DNA of 64,000 nucleotides from Zeimonas sp046347945 (GCA_046347945.1 JAXMFB010000003.1:62001-126000), one strand, 5' to 3'; positions 33,286-42,536 are shown, numbered from the stretch's first letter. The notes: a model not told the origin generated them from the letters alone. Program-made: numbers and translations.

Positions 33286-34602
33286 TTGGACAGGTTCGAT
33301 GTCGGATTGCTGATGTTCGCCGGCGCACTGCTGGCGATCGGGCTGCGCATGACCGTGTCGGGCGCGATGCTGCTGGTGGGCGGATTGGGGTATGCGGCGA
33401 TCAACGGCTGGATGCCGATGCTCAACACGCTCAAGACCATGACGTACTCGAAGTTCGCGAACAACACGATGGCGGTGCTGCCGCTGTTCCTGCTGATGGG
33501 CGAGTTTGCGACCCACGGCGGCATGAACTCGCGCCTGTTCCGGGCGGCACGGGCCTGGTTCGGCCATTGGCGCGGCGGGCTCGCGGTCGCGACGATCGGG
33601 GGATGCGCGGCGTTCGGGGCGATCTGCGGCTCGTCGCTCGCGACCGCGGCGACGATGTCGAAGGTGGCGCTGCCCGAAATGCGCAAGGCGGGCTATTCCC
33701 CGGCGCTGGCGACCGGAACCATCGCGGCCGGCGGCACGCTCGGGATCCTCATTCCGCCGTCGATCATCCTCGTGATCTACGCGATCTACACCGAGCAGTC
33801 GGTCGGCGCGCTCTTCGTGGCGGCCGTCATTCCGGGCCTGATCGCCACCGCGCAGTACATGTTCGTGGTGAACATCTACTCGCGCCTGGCTCCGGGCTCG
33901 AGCCCGTCGATGGAGCGGGCGCGCTGGTCGGAGCGGATCGTCGCCACCCGCGGCGCCTGGCCGATCGTCATGGTGTTCGCGTTGGTCGTTTCGGGCATCT
34001 ATCTGGGGCTGTTCTCCCCTTCGGAAGGTGCCGCCGTCGGCGCGTTCCTGATGCTCGGGTTCGCCGTGCTTCAGGGCGGCATGCGGTGGAAGGGTTTCGT
34101 CGAGTCGGTCCGCAGCGCGGGACTCACCACCGCGATGATGTTCCTGATCATGCTGTCGGCCGAGTTGTTCTCGGCCGCACTGGCGTCGTCGCAGATGCCT
34201 GCCGAGCTCGCACGCATGGTCGCGGCGATCGACGCCTCGCCCTACCTGATCGTGCTGTTCGTGATGATCGCCTACATGATCCTGGGCTGCTTCATGGAGT
34301 CGCTCGCCATGGTGCTGCTCACGCTGCCGGTGTTCATCCCCCTGATGCTCTCGCTGGACCTGGGAATGTCTCGGGACGCCACGCTCGTCTGGTTCGGCAT
34401 CCTGGTTCTGATGAGCGTCGAGATCGGGATGATCTCGCCGCCGTTCGGCCTGAACCTGTTCCTGATCAATTCGCTCGCGAAGGATGTCCCGATGAAGGAG
34501 ACGTATCGGGGCGTCCTGGGATTTTGCGCAATGGACGTCCTGCGCGTGCTGCTCGTGCTGTTCGTCCCGGTGGTCTGCCTGTGGTTGCCGGGGCTGAAGT
34601 GA
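33286..34602 (+). CDS. TRAP transporter large permease (DctM type)
   Basis: This 438-residue protein starts at TTG 33286, behind GGAG at 33275-33278. About 12 hydrophobic segments; MAVLPLFLLMGEFATHGGM, GAICGSSLATAATMSKVALPEMRKAGYSPALATGTIAAGGTLGILIPPS and IGMISPPFGLNLFLINSL are DctM signatures. It is the sodium-coupled transport subunit. Its stop overlaps the CoA-transferase start (GTGA). Confidence 0.93.
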   Translation: MDRFDVGLLMFAGALLAIGLRMTVSGAMLLVGGLGYAAINGWMPMLNTLKTMTYSKFANNTMAVLPLFLLMGEFATHGGMNSRLFRAARAWFGHWRGGLAVATIGGCAAFGAICGSSLATAATMSKVALPEMRKAGYSPALATGTIAAGGTLGILIPPSIILVIYAIYTEQSVGALFVAAVIPGLIATAQYMFVVNIYSRLAPGSSPSMERARWSERIVATRGAWPIVMVFALVVSGIYLGLFSPSEGAAVGAFLMLGFAVLQGGMRWKGFVESVRSAGLTTAMMFLIMLSAELFSAALASSQMPAELARMVAAIDASPYLIVLFVMIAYMILGCFMESLAMVLLTLPVFIPLMLSLDLGMSRDATLVWFGILVLMSVEIGMISPPFGLNLFLINSLAKDVPMKETYRGVLGFCAMDVLRVLLVLFVPVVCLWLPGLK

Positions 34603-35798
34603 ACGACGCGACCTCCCCGCCGCTGCTCGACGGGTTGCTGGTGCTGGACTTCTCGAGAATCCTCGCCGGCCCCTACTGCACCGCGATGCTGGGCGACCTC
34701 GGCGCCCGTGTGATCAAGGTCGAACCGCCCCAGGGCGACGACCAGCGCCGCATGGGCGTGATCATCGATGGCGAGAGCGCCAGCTTCGCGATGATCAACC
34801 GGAACAAGCAAGGCATCCGCCTCGACCTCGGTCGCCCGGAAGGCCGGCGCATCGCGCTGCAGCTCGCGGCGCGCGCCGACGTCGTCGTGGAGAACTTCCG
34901 CCCGGGTGTCGCGGACAAGCTCGGCATCGGCTACGAACAGCTCGCGGCCGTGAACGAGCGCCTCGTCTACTGCAGCGTGTCGGGCTTCGGGCAGCGCGGA
35001 CCGCTCGCGGCGACCCCCGCATACGACGTCGTCGCGCAGGCCTTGAGCGGCCTCATGAGCATCACCGGCGATCCGCAGGGCCCGCCGACGCTGGTGGGCG
35101 AGTCCGTGGGCGACATCTGCGCCGGCATGTTCTCGGCCTGGGGAATCGTGTCGGCCCTCTATGCGCGGGAGCGCACGGGACGTGGCCGCCGCATCGACGT
35201 GGCGATGTTCGATTCGCTGTTCGCGATGCTGCCGACCGCGCTGACGCAATACCTCTACGCGGGGGTCGAGCCGAGGCGCGTCGGCAACCGCCACCCGCTC
35301 AGCTCGCCGTTCGGCGTCTACGCGGCCCGCGACGGGCACTATGTGCTGGCCGCGGCCAACGACAAGCTGTTTTCTGCGGCGGCGGGCGTCGTCGGCCAGC
35401 CCGGGCTGGTCACCGACCCCCGCTTCGCCACCGACGCCGAACGGTCGCGAAACGACTCCGACTTGCGTGAGCGCATCGAAGCCTGGAGTCGCCCGCTCGA
35501 TCTCGCGCAAGTCGTGGCCGCGTTCGAATCGGCGGGGGTGCCGTGCGCGCCCATCCAGGGCATCCGGGCGGCGGCCTCGAGCAGCCAGGTTCGCGACCGC
35601 GGGTTGCTCGTGCCTACCCGGCACCACGTGTTCGGGGACTCCTGGCTGGCACCGCAGCCGGTGAGGTTCTCGTCGACCGCGTCGAACCTCGCCGCGTCGG
35701 CACCTGGGCTGGGCGAGCACACGGACGCAGTGCTGGCCGAACTCCTGGGCCTCGACACGGCCGCGATTGCACGCCTGCGTGCCGAAGGCGTCGCCTGA
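34599..35798 (+). CDS. CaiB/BaiF family (class III) CoA-transferase
   Basis: This 399-residue protein contains LLDGLLVLDFSRILAGPYCTAMLGDLGARVIKVEPP, the class III N-terminus. VVENFRPGVADKLGIGYE and GESVGDICAGMFSAWG follow; the Asp of VGDICAG fits the catalytic Asp that forms the CoA anhydride. It moves CoA between carboxylic acids. Followed by two acyl-CoA dehydrogenase genes, it probably activates a side-chain acid before desaturation. Confidence 0.9.
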   Translation: MNDATSPPLLDGLLVLDFSRILAGPYCTAMLGDLGARVIKVEPPQGDDQRRMGVIIDGESASFAMINRNKQGIRLDLGRPEGRRIALQLAARADVVVENFRPGVADKLGIGYEQLAAVNERLVYCSVSGFGQRGPLAATPAYDVVAQALSGLMSITGDPQGPPTLVGESVGDICAGMFSAWGIVSALYARERTGRGRRIDVAMFDSLFAMLPTALTQYLYAGVEPRRVGNRHPLSSPFGVYAARDGHYVLAAANDKLFSAAAGVVGQPGLVTDPRFATDAERSRNDSDLRERIEAWSRPLDLAQVVAAFESAGVPCAPIQGIRAAASSSQVRDRGLLVPTRHHVFGDSWLAPQPVRFSSTASNLAASAPGLGEHTDAVLAELLGLDTAAIARLRAEGVA

Positions 35799-35868
35799 CC
35801 TGACGGCGGCGAATCATTCGGTTCCGCTCGTCACGACGCGCCATTCCACAGTCTTCGGAGCAAAGCGA

Positions 35869-37071
35869 ATGCGACTGGGGTTCACCGCCGAAGAGACCCG
35901 ATTCCGCCTCGAGGTCAGGGATTTCATTGGCAGCCAGCTCCCGGCCGACATTCGCCGGAAGGTCGAACTCGGCCAGTACCTGGAACGCGACGACTACGTC
36001 CGCTGGCAGGACATCCTGGCGGCTCGCGGGTGGTATGCGGCCAACTGGCCCAGGCAGTGGGGCGGTCCGGGGTGGTCGCCGGCGCAGCGCTATCTGTTCC
36101 AGCAGGAGTACGGCGCGCAACCGTGTCCGCCGCTGGTGCAGTTCGGCGTGAACATGGTCGGCCCGGTGATCTACACCTATGGCAACTCGCCTCAACAGCA
36201 GCGCTTTCTCCCGCGGATCCTGGCCAACCGGGACTGGTGGTGCCAGGGATACTCCGAGCCGGGAGCGGGGTCCGACCTCGCCTCGCTGAAGACCGAGGCC
36301 GTCCTGCAAGGGGACCACTACGTCGTCAACGGCCAGAAGACCTGGACGACCTGGGCGCAGTGGGCGGACTGGATGTTCGCGCTCGTACGCACCAGCCGCG
36401 AGGAGCGGCCGCAACAGGGGATTTCGTTCCTGCTCCTCGACATGCGCTCGCCGGGCGTCACGGTGCGCCCGATCCGGACTTTCGACGGCGACAGCGAGAT
36501 CAACGAGGTGTTCTTCGACGATGTCCGCGTGCCCGCCGACCAACTCGTCGGGCGCGAGGGAGCAGGCTGGTCGTACGGCAAGTTCCTGCTCGAGCACGAG
36601 CGTTTCGTGATCTCGGGCCTGCCGCGTTCGAAGCGATTGCTGCGCAGGATCGAGGCGCTCGCGGCGCGCATCGACGACGGTACAGGCGGGCGCGTTGCCG
36701 ACCTGCCCGACATCGCGTTGCGTTTCGCCGAACTCGAAACCCAGGTCGCGGCGCTCGAGCACACCGAACTGCGCTACCTGAGCGCGCTCGAACAGGGCGG
36801 CACGCCGGGAGCGCTCGTGTCGATTCTCAAGATCCGCGGGACCGAGATCGAGCAGGCGATCAGCGAACTCGTCTTCCGGTGCTTCGGCACGCATGCGATA
36901 CCGTTCGATCTCGAGACGCTTTCGGGTCGCGCCACCGAGAACGAGGCGCTGGCGCCCGAGTTCGGCGCGACCGCCGGTCCGCTCTACTTCAACCTGCGCA
37001 AGGTGAGCATCTGGGGCGGCTCGAACGAGATCCAGCGGAACATCCTGGCGCGACAGGTTCTGGGCCTGTAG
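35869..37071 (+). CDS. Acyl-CoA dehydrogenase-family protein, first of a pair
   Basis: This 400-residue protein starts at ATG 35869 after GGAG. YSEPGAGSDLASLKTEAVLQGDHYVVNGQKTWTTWA is the FAD/substrate loop, and VSIWGGSNEIQRNILARQVLGL is the C-terminal helix. The MCAD-type catalytic Glu position (YEGT) reads WGGS, so any catalytic base lies elsewhere, as in FadE26/FadE28-like dehydrogenases. With the next gene it may form a heteromeric dehydrogenase. Confidence 0.88.
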   Translation: MRLGFTAEETRFRLEVRDFIGSQLPADIRRKVELGQYLERDDYVRWQDILAARGWYAANWPRQWGGPGWSPAQRYLFQQEYGAQPCPPLVQFGVNMVGPVIYTYGNSPQQQRFLPRILANRDWWCQGYSEPGAGSDLASLKTEAVLQGDHYVVNGQKTWTTWAQWADWMFALVRTSREERPQQGISFLLLDMRSPGVTVRPIRTFDGDSEINEVFFDDVRVPADQLVGREGAGWSYGKFLLEHERFVISGLPRSKRLLRRIEALAARIDDGTGGRVADLPDIALRFAELETQVAALEHTELRYLSALEQGGTPGALVSILKIRGTEIEQAISELVFRCFGTHAIPFDLETLSGRATENEALAPEFGATAGPLYFNLRKVSIWGGSNEIQRNILARQVLGL

Positions 37072-37081
37072 GACACCGAGC

Positions 37082-38278
37082 ATGGACTTCGCCCTGAACG
37101 AAGAGCAGCGGATGCTGCAGGACAGCGCCGCCGCCTGGTTCGCGGCGCGCGCCGCGGCCGACAGACACGCACGGCGGGCGGGCGGGCAGGCGCCCGCGAC
37201 GGACGAATGGAGCGAGTTCGCGAAGATGGGCTGGCTCGCGCTCTGCCTGCCCGAGGAGTTCGGCGGCTTCGGCGGCGGGCCGCTCGAGATCCTGGTCCTG
37301 ATGGAGGCTTTCGGGCGGGCCGGCGCGGTCGGGCCGTTCGTGTCGACCGCGGTGATCGGAGCGCGGGCGATCACGCGCTACGGAACGGGCGAGCAGCGGC
37401 GCGACCTGTTGTCGCGTGCTGCGCGAGGCGATCTCCGCTTCGCGGCGGCGCTGTACGAGGATCCCGCCGGCTGCAGGCCGGCCGCGATCTCGACCCGGGC
37501 AGTGCCCTGTGACGGCGGGTACGTGCTCAACGGCGAGAAGCCCTGCGTGTTCGATGCCGCGTCGGCGGGGAAGATCCTGGTGGCGGCGCGCGTCGCCGGG
37601 GCCGGGGCCGGCGACGGCGCGCTCGGCTTCTTCCTGGTCGACCGCGCCGCGCCGGGGCTCGAGGCGCGGCCCTTCGAACGACTCGACGGCGGCCACGCCA
37701 GCCACCTCCGATTCGCCGACGTTCGCGTCGGCGAGGCCGAGCGGATCGGCGCAGCCTGTTCGGGCGACGAGTGCCTGGCCGATCTCACGAATGCCGCGCT
37801 CGCCGCGCTGTGCGCCGAGGCCGTGGGCACGATGCAGGCCTTGCACGACCTGACGCTGGAGTACCTGAAGGTACGCAAGCAGTTCGGCCGTCCGATCGGA
37901 CAGTTCCAGGTGCTGCAGCACCGCCAGGTCGACATGCTGGTGGCGCTCGAGCAGGCCCGCTCGATCGTCATGGCGGCCTGCATGGCGCTTGCCGAGGGCC
38001 TGCCCGAGGCCCACCGGCTGCTGTCGATGGCCAAGATCACGGTCGGACGGGCCGGCCGCACCGTCGCCCACGGAGCCGTGCAGCTGCACGGCGGCATGGG
38101 CATGACCGACGAACTCGAGGTCGGCCGGCGATTCAAGCGCCTCGCGGTGATCGACACGCAGTTCGGTTCGTCGGACGAGCGGATTCGCATGCTCGCCGGC
38201 GTGCGCGGCGGGGGTGGAACCCCCGGCGCCGCCGCGAGCCCAGGAACAACCCAACCGAAGAGAGAGAGGAACTCATGA
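37082..38278 (+). CDS. Acyl-CoA dehydrogenase-family protein, second of a pair
   Basis: This 398-residue protein starts ten bases after its partner. MDFALNEEQRMLQDSAAAWFA, WLALCLPEEFGGFGGGPLEILVLMEAFGRAGAVGPFVSTAV and VQLHGGMGMTDELEVGRRFKRL fit the family. The FAD-interaction loop (ALYEDPAGCRPAAIS) is degenerate compared with the first protein. This suggests a structural or accessory subunit, as in alpha2beta2 steroid side-chain dehydrogenases. The stop overlaps the lyase gene by ATGA. Confidence 0.86.
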   Translation: MDFALNEEQRMLQDSAAAWFAARAAADRHARRAGGQAPATDEWSEFAKMGWLALCLPEEFGGFGGGPLEILVLMEAFGRAGAVGPFVSTAVIGARAITRYGTGEQRRDLLSRAARGDLRFAAALYEDPAGCRPAAISTRAVPCDGGYVLNGEKPCVFDAASAGKILVAARVAGAGAGDGALGFFLVDRAAPGLEARPFERLDGGHASHLRFADVRVGEAERIGAACSGDECLADLTNAALAALCAEAVGTMQALHDLTLEYLKVRKQFGRPIGQFQVLQHRQVDMLVALEQARSIVMAACMALAEGLPEAHRLLSMAKITVGRAGRTVAHGAVQLHGGMGMTDELEVGRRFKRLAVIDTQFGSSDERIRMLAGVRGGGGTPGAAASPGTTQPKRERNS

Positions 38279-39891
38279 CCCGTATCGTCCGCCTGGATGG
38301 CGAAAGGCTCACGATCGAAGACGTGGTGCAGATCGCACGGCACGGCGCGAAAGTCGAAGTCGATGCCGCGTGCCGCGCCGAGATCGTGCGCGTGCGCGAG
38401 TACATCGAGCGGGAGTGGCTGAAGGACGGCGCGGCCCCGGTCTATGGCTTCAACACCGGCGTGGGCAAGCTCAAGGACTTCACGATCGCGCAGAGCGACA
38501 ACGACCGCTTCCAGCTCAATATCGTTCTCTCCCATTGCTCGGGCATCGGCGAGCCCGCCCCGCAGGACGTCGTGCGCGCGATGCTGGCGATCCGGATCAA
38601 TGCGTTCTGCCAGGGCGTGTCGGGGCTGCGGATCGAGGTGATCGACCGACTGGTGGACATGCTCAACCGCGGGGTGCACCCGATCGTCCCGGTGCAGGGC
38701 TCGGTGGGCGCGAGCGGAGACCTCGCACCGCTGGCCCACGTCGTGTCGGTGCTGGTCGGCCACGAGGCCGCGGAAGCCTGGTTCGAGGGCGAGCGCATGC
38801 TGGCGCCGCAGGCGCTGGCGAAGGCGGGAATCGCTCCCACCGGTTTCGCCTTGGCGGCCAAGGACTGCCTGGCGCTCATCAACGGCAACAGCCTGTGCGC
38901 CGCGATGGCCGCGCTCAATCTCCACGACGCGGAGCGACAGGCCATGCAGGCCGACGTGGCGGGTGCGCTCAGCCTGGAGGCGATCCGCGGCGAGCTGGCC
39001 GCGTTCGATCCGCGCATCCACCTCGCGCGTCGCCAGTCCGGCCAGATCGACGTGGCAGCCAACATCCGCAGGCTGGTCGCCAACAGCGAGCGCACGACCG
39101 AATCTGCACGCCAGGTGCACCTCGTCGACGACGTGGTTCATCCCACCTACGCCCCTCGCGTGCAGGACCAGTACTCGTTCCGCTGCCTGCCGCAGGTCCA
39201 CGGTTCGTGCCGCGACAACCTCGCCTATGCGCGCGTGCTGATCACCAACGAGCTGAACGCCGCCACCGACAATCCGCTCGTCTTCTGGGGCGCGGACGGC
39301 CGGCTCGAGTTCCTCTCGGGCGGCAACTTCCACTGCGAGCCGCTCGCCTTCGCGATGGACATCGTGTCGATGTCGCTGGCCGAGATCGGCAACATCTCCG
39401 AACGCCGGCTCTTCGCGTTGTGCGACAGCACGCTGAGCTACGGCCTGCCGCCCAACCTCGCCGGCCATCCTCCGGGGCTCAACAGCGGCTACGCGGTGAT
39501 CTCGTGCTCGGCAGCGGCGATCGCGTCCGAGAACAAGGGGCTGTGCTTCCCGGCCAGCGTCGACACGATCCCGACCAAGAGCAACCAGGAGGATCACGTC
39601 AGCATGGCGGCCTGGGCGTGCCGCAAGGCGCGGCAGATCATCGACAATGTCCCGAAGATCGTCGGGATCGAATTGATGCTCGCTGCGCGCGCGATCTACG
39701 TCACCGAATCGCAGCTCGGGCAGTTCGCGCTTGGCGCGGGCACCGGCGCCGTCTACCGCGCGCTGCGCGAGGCGATCCCGTTCCGGTCGGAGGATTCGTA
39801 CATGCCCAGCCAGACCGGCCCGGCCATCCGGATCGCGACCGAGGGCGTCGCCCTCGAGATCGCCGAGCGCGGCATCGGCGCATTGCAGTAG
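38275..39891 (+). CDS. Histidine ammonia-lyase-like MIO enzyme
   Basis: This 538-residue protein has a ribosome site GAGAGAGAGGAA. The MIO triad A146-S147-G148 sits in GSVGASGDLAPLAH. Further HAL residues are present: Y57 in YGFNTGVG, His in IVLSHCSG, YSFRCLPQV, LSGGNFHCEPLAFAMD and the Glu of NQEDHVS. The usual PTSANQED reads PTKSNQED, placing a Lys near the catalytic Glu. Ergothionases belong to this superfamily, but as I recall the characterised one works without MIO. A MIO enzyme here suggests a free alpha-amino acid such as histidine or 2-thiohistidine. The product would be (thio)urocanate. Confidence 0.88.
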   Translation: MTRIVRLDGERLTIEDVVQIARHGAKVEVDAACRAEIVRVREYIEREWLKDGAAPVYGFNTGVGKLKDFTIAQSDNDRFQLNIVLSHCSGIGEPAPQDVVRAMLAIRINAFCQGVSGLRIEVIDRLVDMLNRGVHPIVPVQGSVGASGDLAPLAHVVSVLVGHEAAEAWFEGERMLAPQALAKAGIAPTGFALAAKDCLALINGNSLCAAMAALNLHDAERQAMQADVAGALSLEAIRGELAAFDPRIHLARRQSGQIDVAANIRRLVANSERTTESARQVHLVDDVVHPTYAPRVQDQYSFRCLPQVHGSCRDNLAYARVLITNELNAATDNPLVFWGADGRLEFLSGGNFHCEPLAFAMDIVSMSLAEIGNISERRLFALCDSTLSYGLPPNLAGHPPGLNSGYAVISCSAAAIASENKGLCFPASVDTIPTKSNQEDHVSMAAWACRKARQIIDNVPKIVGIELMLAARAIYVTESQLGQFALGAGTGAVYRALREAIPFRSEDSYMPSQTGPAIRIATEGVALEIAERGIGALQ

Positions 39892-39909
39892 CGTCGCGAG
39901 GCGGCCGCG

Positions 39910-41328
39910 GTGATCGTCGGAAAACTGCGCGAGATCCTGGGCGACTCGGGGATCCTCGTCGAGTCCGCGGACCTGGCCGCCTACCGCCAGGACAGCGTGC
40001 ACCGCGCCGAGGGCGGGATCGTCTGCGTAGCACGACCGGCGGACACCGGGCAGGTGTCGCGTGTCGTGGCCGCCTGCCGGGCCGCCGGCATGGCGCTCGT
40101 ACCGCGCGGAGGGGGCACCGGGTTCGCAGGCGGTGCCCTGCCCATGCCGGGGCAGGATGCCGTGGTGCTGTCGCTCGAGCGAATGCACCGGGTCCGCTCG
40201 ATCGACACGGTGAGCGACGTGATGGTGGCCGACGCGGGTTGCACCCTGTACGCGCTGCAGCGTGCGGCGCGGGCGGCCAACCGCCTGCTGGGGCTGGACC
40301 ACGGCGGAGCCGGGTCGAGCTCGATCGGCGGGAACGTGGCCACCAATGCCGGCGGCAACAACGTCGTGCGCTACGGCATGGCACGCCGGCAGGTGCTCGG
40401 CATCGAAGCGGTGCTGGCCGACGGCAGCATCCTCGGGCCGCCGTGCGTGCTGCGCAAGTCCAATGCCGGCTACGACCTGTGTTCGCTGATCGCGGGTTCC
40501 GAGGGCACGCTGGCGGTCGTCACCGCCGTCGCCCTGGAACTGCGCCCCGCGCCGGTCGCGTCGGCGACCGCCGTGCTGGGGGTCGAGTCGCCGCAGCAGG
40601 CGCTCGACCTGTTCCGGTTGGCGAGGACGATACTGGGCGAAGCGGTCTCGGCGTTCGAACTGATGTCGCGCCCTGCGCTCGAGTTCCATTTCTCGCATGT
40701 GGGCGCGCGGCGCGAACCGCTCGGCCGGCCCGCCCCGTGGCTCGTGCTGCTGGAGGCCGAGAGCACGAGTCGCTTCATGGACCTCGACGCCGCGTTCGAG
40801 GCGCTCCTCGAACAGTCGATGCGCGACGGCCTGTTGCTGGACGGCAGCCTGGCGAGCTCGATCGCGCAGCGGCGCTCGATGTGGGCGCTTCGCGAGGGCA
40901 TCGCAGTGGCGATGGGCGAGGCAAAGTTCCATATCGTGAAGACCGACACCGCCGTTCCGGTCGCGAGTTCTCCGGAGTTCGTCCGGCGCGTCGAGTCGAC
41001 ACTCGAGCGGCTCGTCCCGGGCTGCGTGCCCGTTGCGTTCGGTCACGTCGGCGACGGCAACATCCACCTCAACGTGTTGCCTCCTCCGGGGATGCCCGAC
41101 GCGGAATTCCGCGACCGTTCGGGAGGCCTGTCCCGCGCGATCGAGGACATCGCGCTGGCCCTGGACGGCACGGTAAGCGCGGAACACGGCATCGGCCAGG
41201 GCAAGCGCGACGCGCTGGCCAGGATGCGCTCCCTCGCCGAGATCGGGATCATGCGGGCGATCAGGCACGCCTTCGATCCCGCCGGCACGCTCAACCCCGG
41301 CAAGCTGTTCGACCGCCCGACCCCCTGA
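39910..41328 (+). CDS. GlcD-type FAD-linked 2-hydroxy-acid dehydrogenase
   Basis: This 472-residue protein starts at GTG 39910. The VAO/PCMH-type FAD domain shows ALVPRGGGTGFAGGALP, LGLDHGGAGSSSIGGNVATNAGGNNVVRYG and GSEGTLAVVTAVALEL. The C-terminal cap domain carries AFGHVGDGNIHLNVLPP (metal-binding His pair) and SAEHGIGQGK. Such enzymes oxidise D-lactate, glycolate or D-2-hydroxyglutarate. Adjacent to an aminotransferase and a HAL-like lyase, an imidazole-lactate type substrate is a reasonable guess. Confidence 0.9.
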   Translation: MIVGKLREILGDSGILVESADLAAYRQDSVHRAEGGIVCVARPADTGQVSRVVAACRAAGMALVPRGGGTGFAGGALPMPGQDAVVLSLERMHRVRSIDTVSDVMVADAGCTLYALQRAARAANRLLGLDHGGAGSSSIGGNVATNAGGNNVVRYGMARRQVLGIEAVLADGSILGPPCVLRKSNAGYDLCSLIAGSEGTLAVVTAVALELRPAPVASATAVLGVESPQQALDLFRLARTILGEAVSAFELMSRPALEFHFSHVGARREPLGRPAPWLVLLEAESTSRFMDLDAAFEALLEQSMRDGLLLDGSLASSIAQRRSMWALREGIAVAMGEAKFHIVKTDTAVPVASSPEFVRRVESTLERLVPGCVPVAFGHVGDGNIHLNVLPPPGMPDAEFRDRSGGLSRAIEDIALALDGTVSAEHGIGQGKRDALARMRSLAEIGIMRAIRHAFDPAGTLNPGKLFDRPTP

Positions 41329-41345
41329 CTCCGGAAGCCCGCGAC

Positions 41346-42536
41346 ATGTTCGAAGCACTCCAGCCGCCTGCGCCCGACAAGATCCTCTCGCTGATCGGCC
41401 TGTTCCGCGACGACCCGCGGCCCCACAAGATCGACCTGGGCGTCGGCGTCTACCGCGACAGCGCGGGGCGCACGCCGGTGATGCGTGCGGTGCGCGAAGC
41501 CGAGCGGCGCCTGTACGAGACCGAGGAAACCAAGGCCTATCTGGGCCCGGGCGGCGATCCGTCCTACTGCGGCGCGGTCGCGCAACTCGTCTTCGGCGAC
41601 TCGCTGGCGGCGGATCGACTCGCATCGGCTCAGACGCCGGGCGGCGCCGGCGCGTTGCGAATCCTCGCGAGCCTGGTCGCCCGTGCGCACCCCGGCGCCG
41701 CGGTCTGGCTGCCCGACCCCACCTGGGTCAACCATCACGCGATCTTCGCCGACGCGGGCTTGGCGACGCGCAGCTATCCGTACTTCGACCCGATCGGCGG
41801 CGGCGTGCGCATCGACGCGATGATCGCGGAACTCGGCCGGGCCGCCCCCGGCGACATCGTGTTGCTGCACGGCTGCTGCCACAATCCGACCGGGGCGGGC
41901 CTGGCCTCGGGCGAGTGGGAGCAGGTCTGCGAACTCGTGCTCGCGCGCGGACTCGTTCCGTTCGTCGACCTGGCATACCAGGGCTTCGGCGACGGCCTCG
42001 ACCAGGACGCCGAAGCGGTACGCCTCTTCGCGCGCCGCGTCCCCGAGATGCTCGTCGCCGTCTCGAACTGCAAGAACTTCAGCATCTATCGCGAGCGAAC
42101 CGGATGCGCGTTCGTGCTGACCGACAGTCCTGCCCGGGTGCAGGCCGTCCAGGGCCAGTTGCTCACCTGCGCACGAATCGCCTACTCGATGCCGCCCGAT
42201 CACGGCGGATCGCTGGTGCGGATCATCCTGCAGGATCCGGCGCTCGCGGGGCAGTGGCGCGAGGAACTCGAAGCGATGCGCAGCCGCATCATGGCGCTGC
42301 GCGGCCAACTGGCGGCGGCCTTCGCCGAACGCTCGAACTCGGACCGGTACGCATTCCTGCTCAGGCACCGGGGCATGTTCTCGTTGATCGGAACCACGCC
42401 GCAGCAGGTCGAGCGCCTGCGCGGCGAGCACGCGATCTACATGGTCGAGGATGGCCGGATCAATATCGCGGGCCTGACCGAAGACCAGGTCGAGCGATTC
42501 GTTTCGGCCGTGCTTGCGGTCATCCGAACCGGATGA
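41346..42536 (+). CDS. Aspartate/aromatic aminotransferase (class I)
   Basis: This 396-residue protein is the last gene of the operon. MFEALQPPAPDKILSLIGLFRDDPRPHKIDLGVGVYRD is the AspC/TyrB N-terminus. HGCCHNPTGAG, VDLAYQGFGDGLDQD and VSNCKNFSIYRERTG follow; the Lys of the last motif is the PLP lysine. It transfers amino groups between aspartate, glutamate or aromatic-type amino acids and keto acids. In context it could interconvert an imidazole-pyruvate type keto acid and its amino acid. Confidence 0.9.
   Translation: MFEALQPPAPDKILSLIGLFRDDPRPHKIDLGVGVYRDSAGRTPVMRAVREAERRLYETEETKAYLGPGGDPSYCGAVAQLVFGDSLAADRLASAQTPGGAGALRILASLVARAHPGAAVWLPDPTWVNHHAIFADAGLATRSYPYFDPIGGGVRIDAMIAELGRAAPGDIVLLHGCCHNPTGAGLASGEWEQVCELVLARGLVPFVDLAYQGFGDGLDQDAEAVRLFARRVPEMLVAVSNCKNFSIYRERTGCAFVLTDSPARVQAVQGQLLTCARIAYSMPPDHGGSLVRIILQDPALAGQWREELEAMRSRIMALRGQLAAAFAERSNSDRYAFLLRHRGMFSLIGTTPQQVERLRGEHAIYMVEDGRINIAGLTEDQVERFVSAVLAVIRTG

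Noticed and set aside
29977..39891. Ordinary histidine utilisation (hut) operon
   Set aside because: Only lyase- and urocanase-like genes are present; imidazolonepropionase and formiminoglutamate genes are absent, and the urocanase has altered conserved blocks.
37378..41625. Very long open frame on the minus strand opposite the lyase region
   Set aside because: It is the mirror of well-conserved plus-strand genes; its translation is Arg/His/Gln-rich without domains, as expected for antisense frames at high GC.
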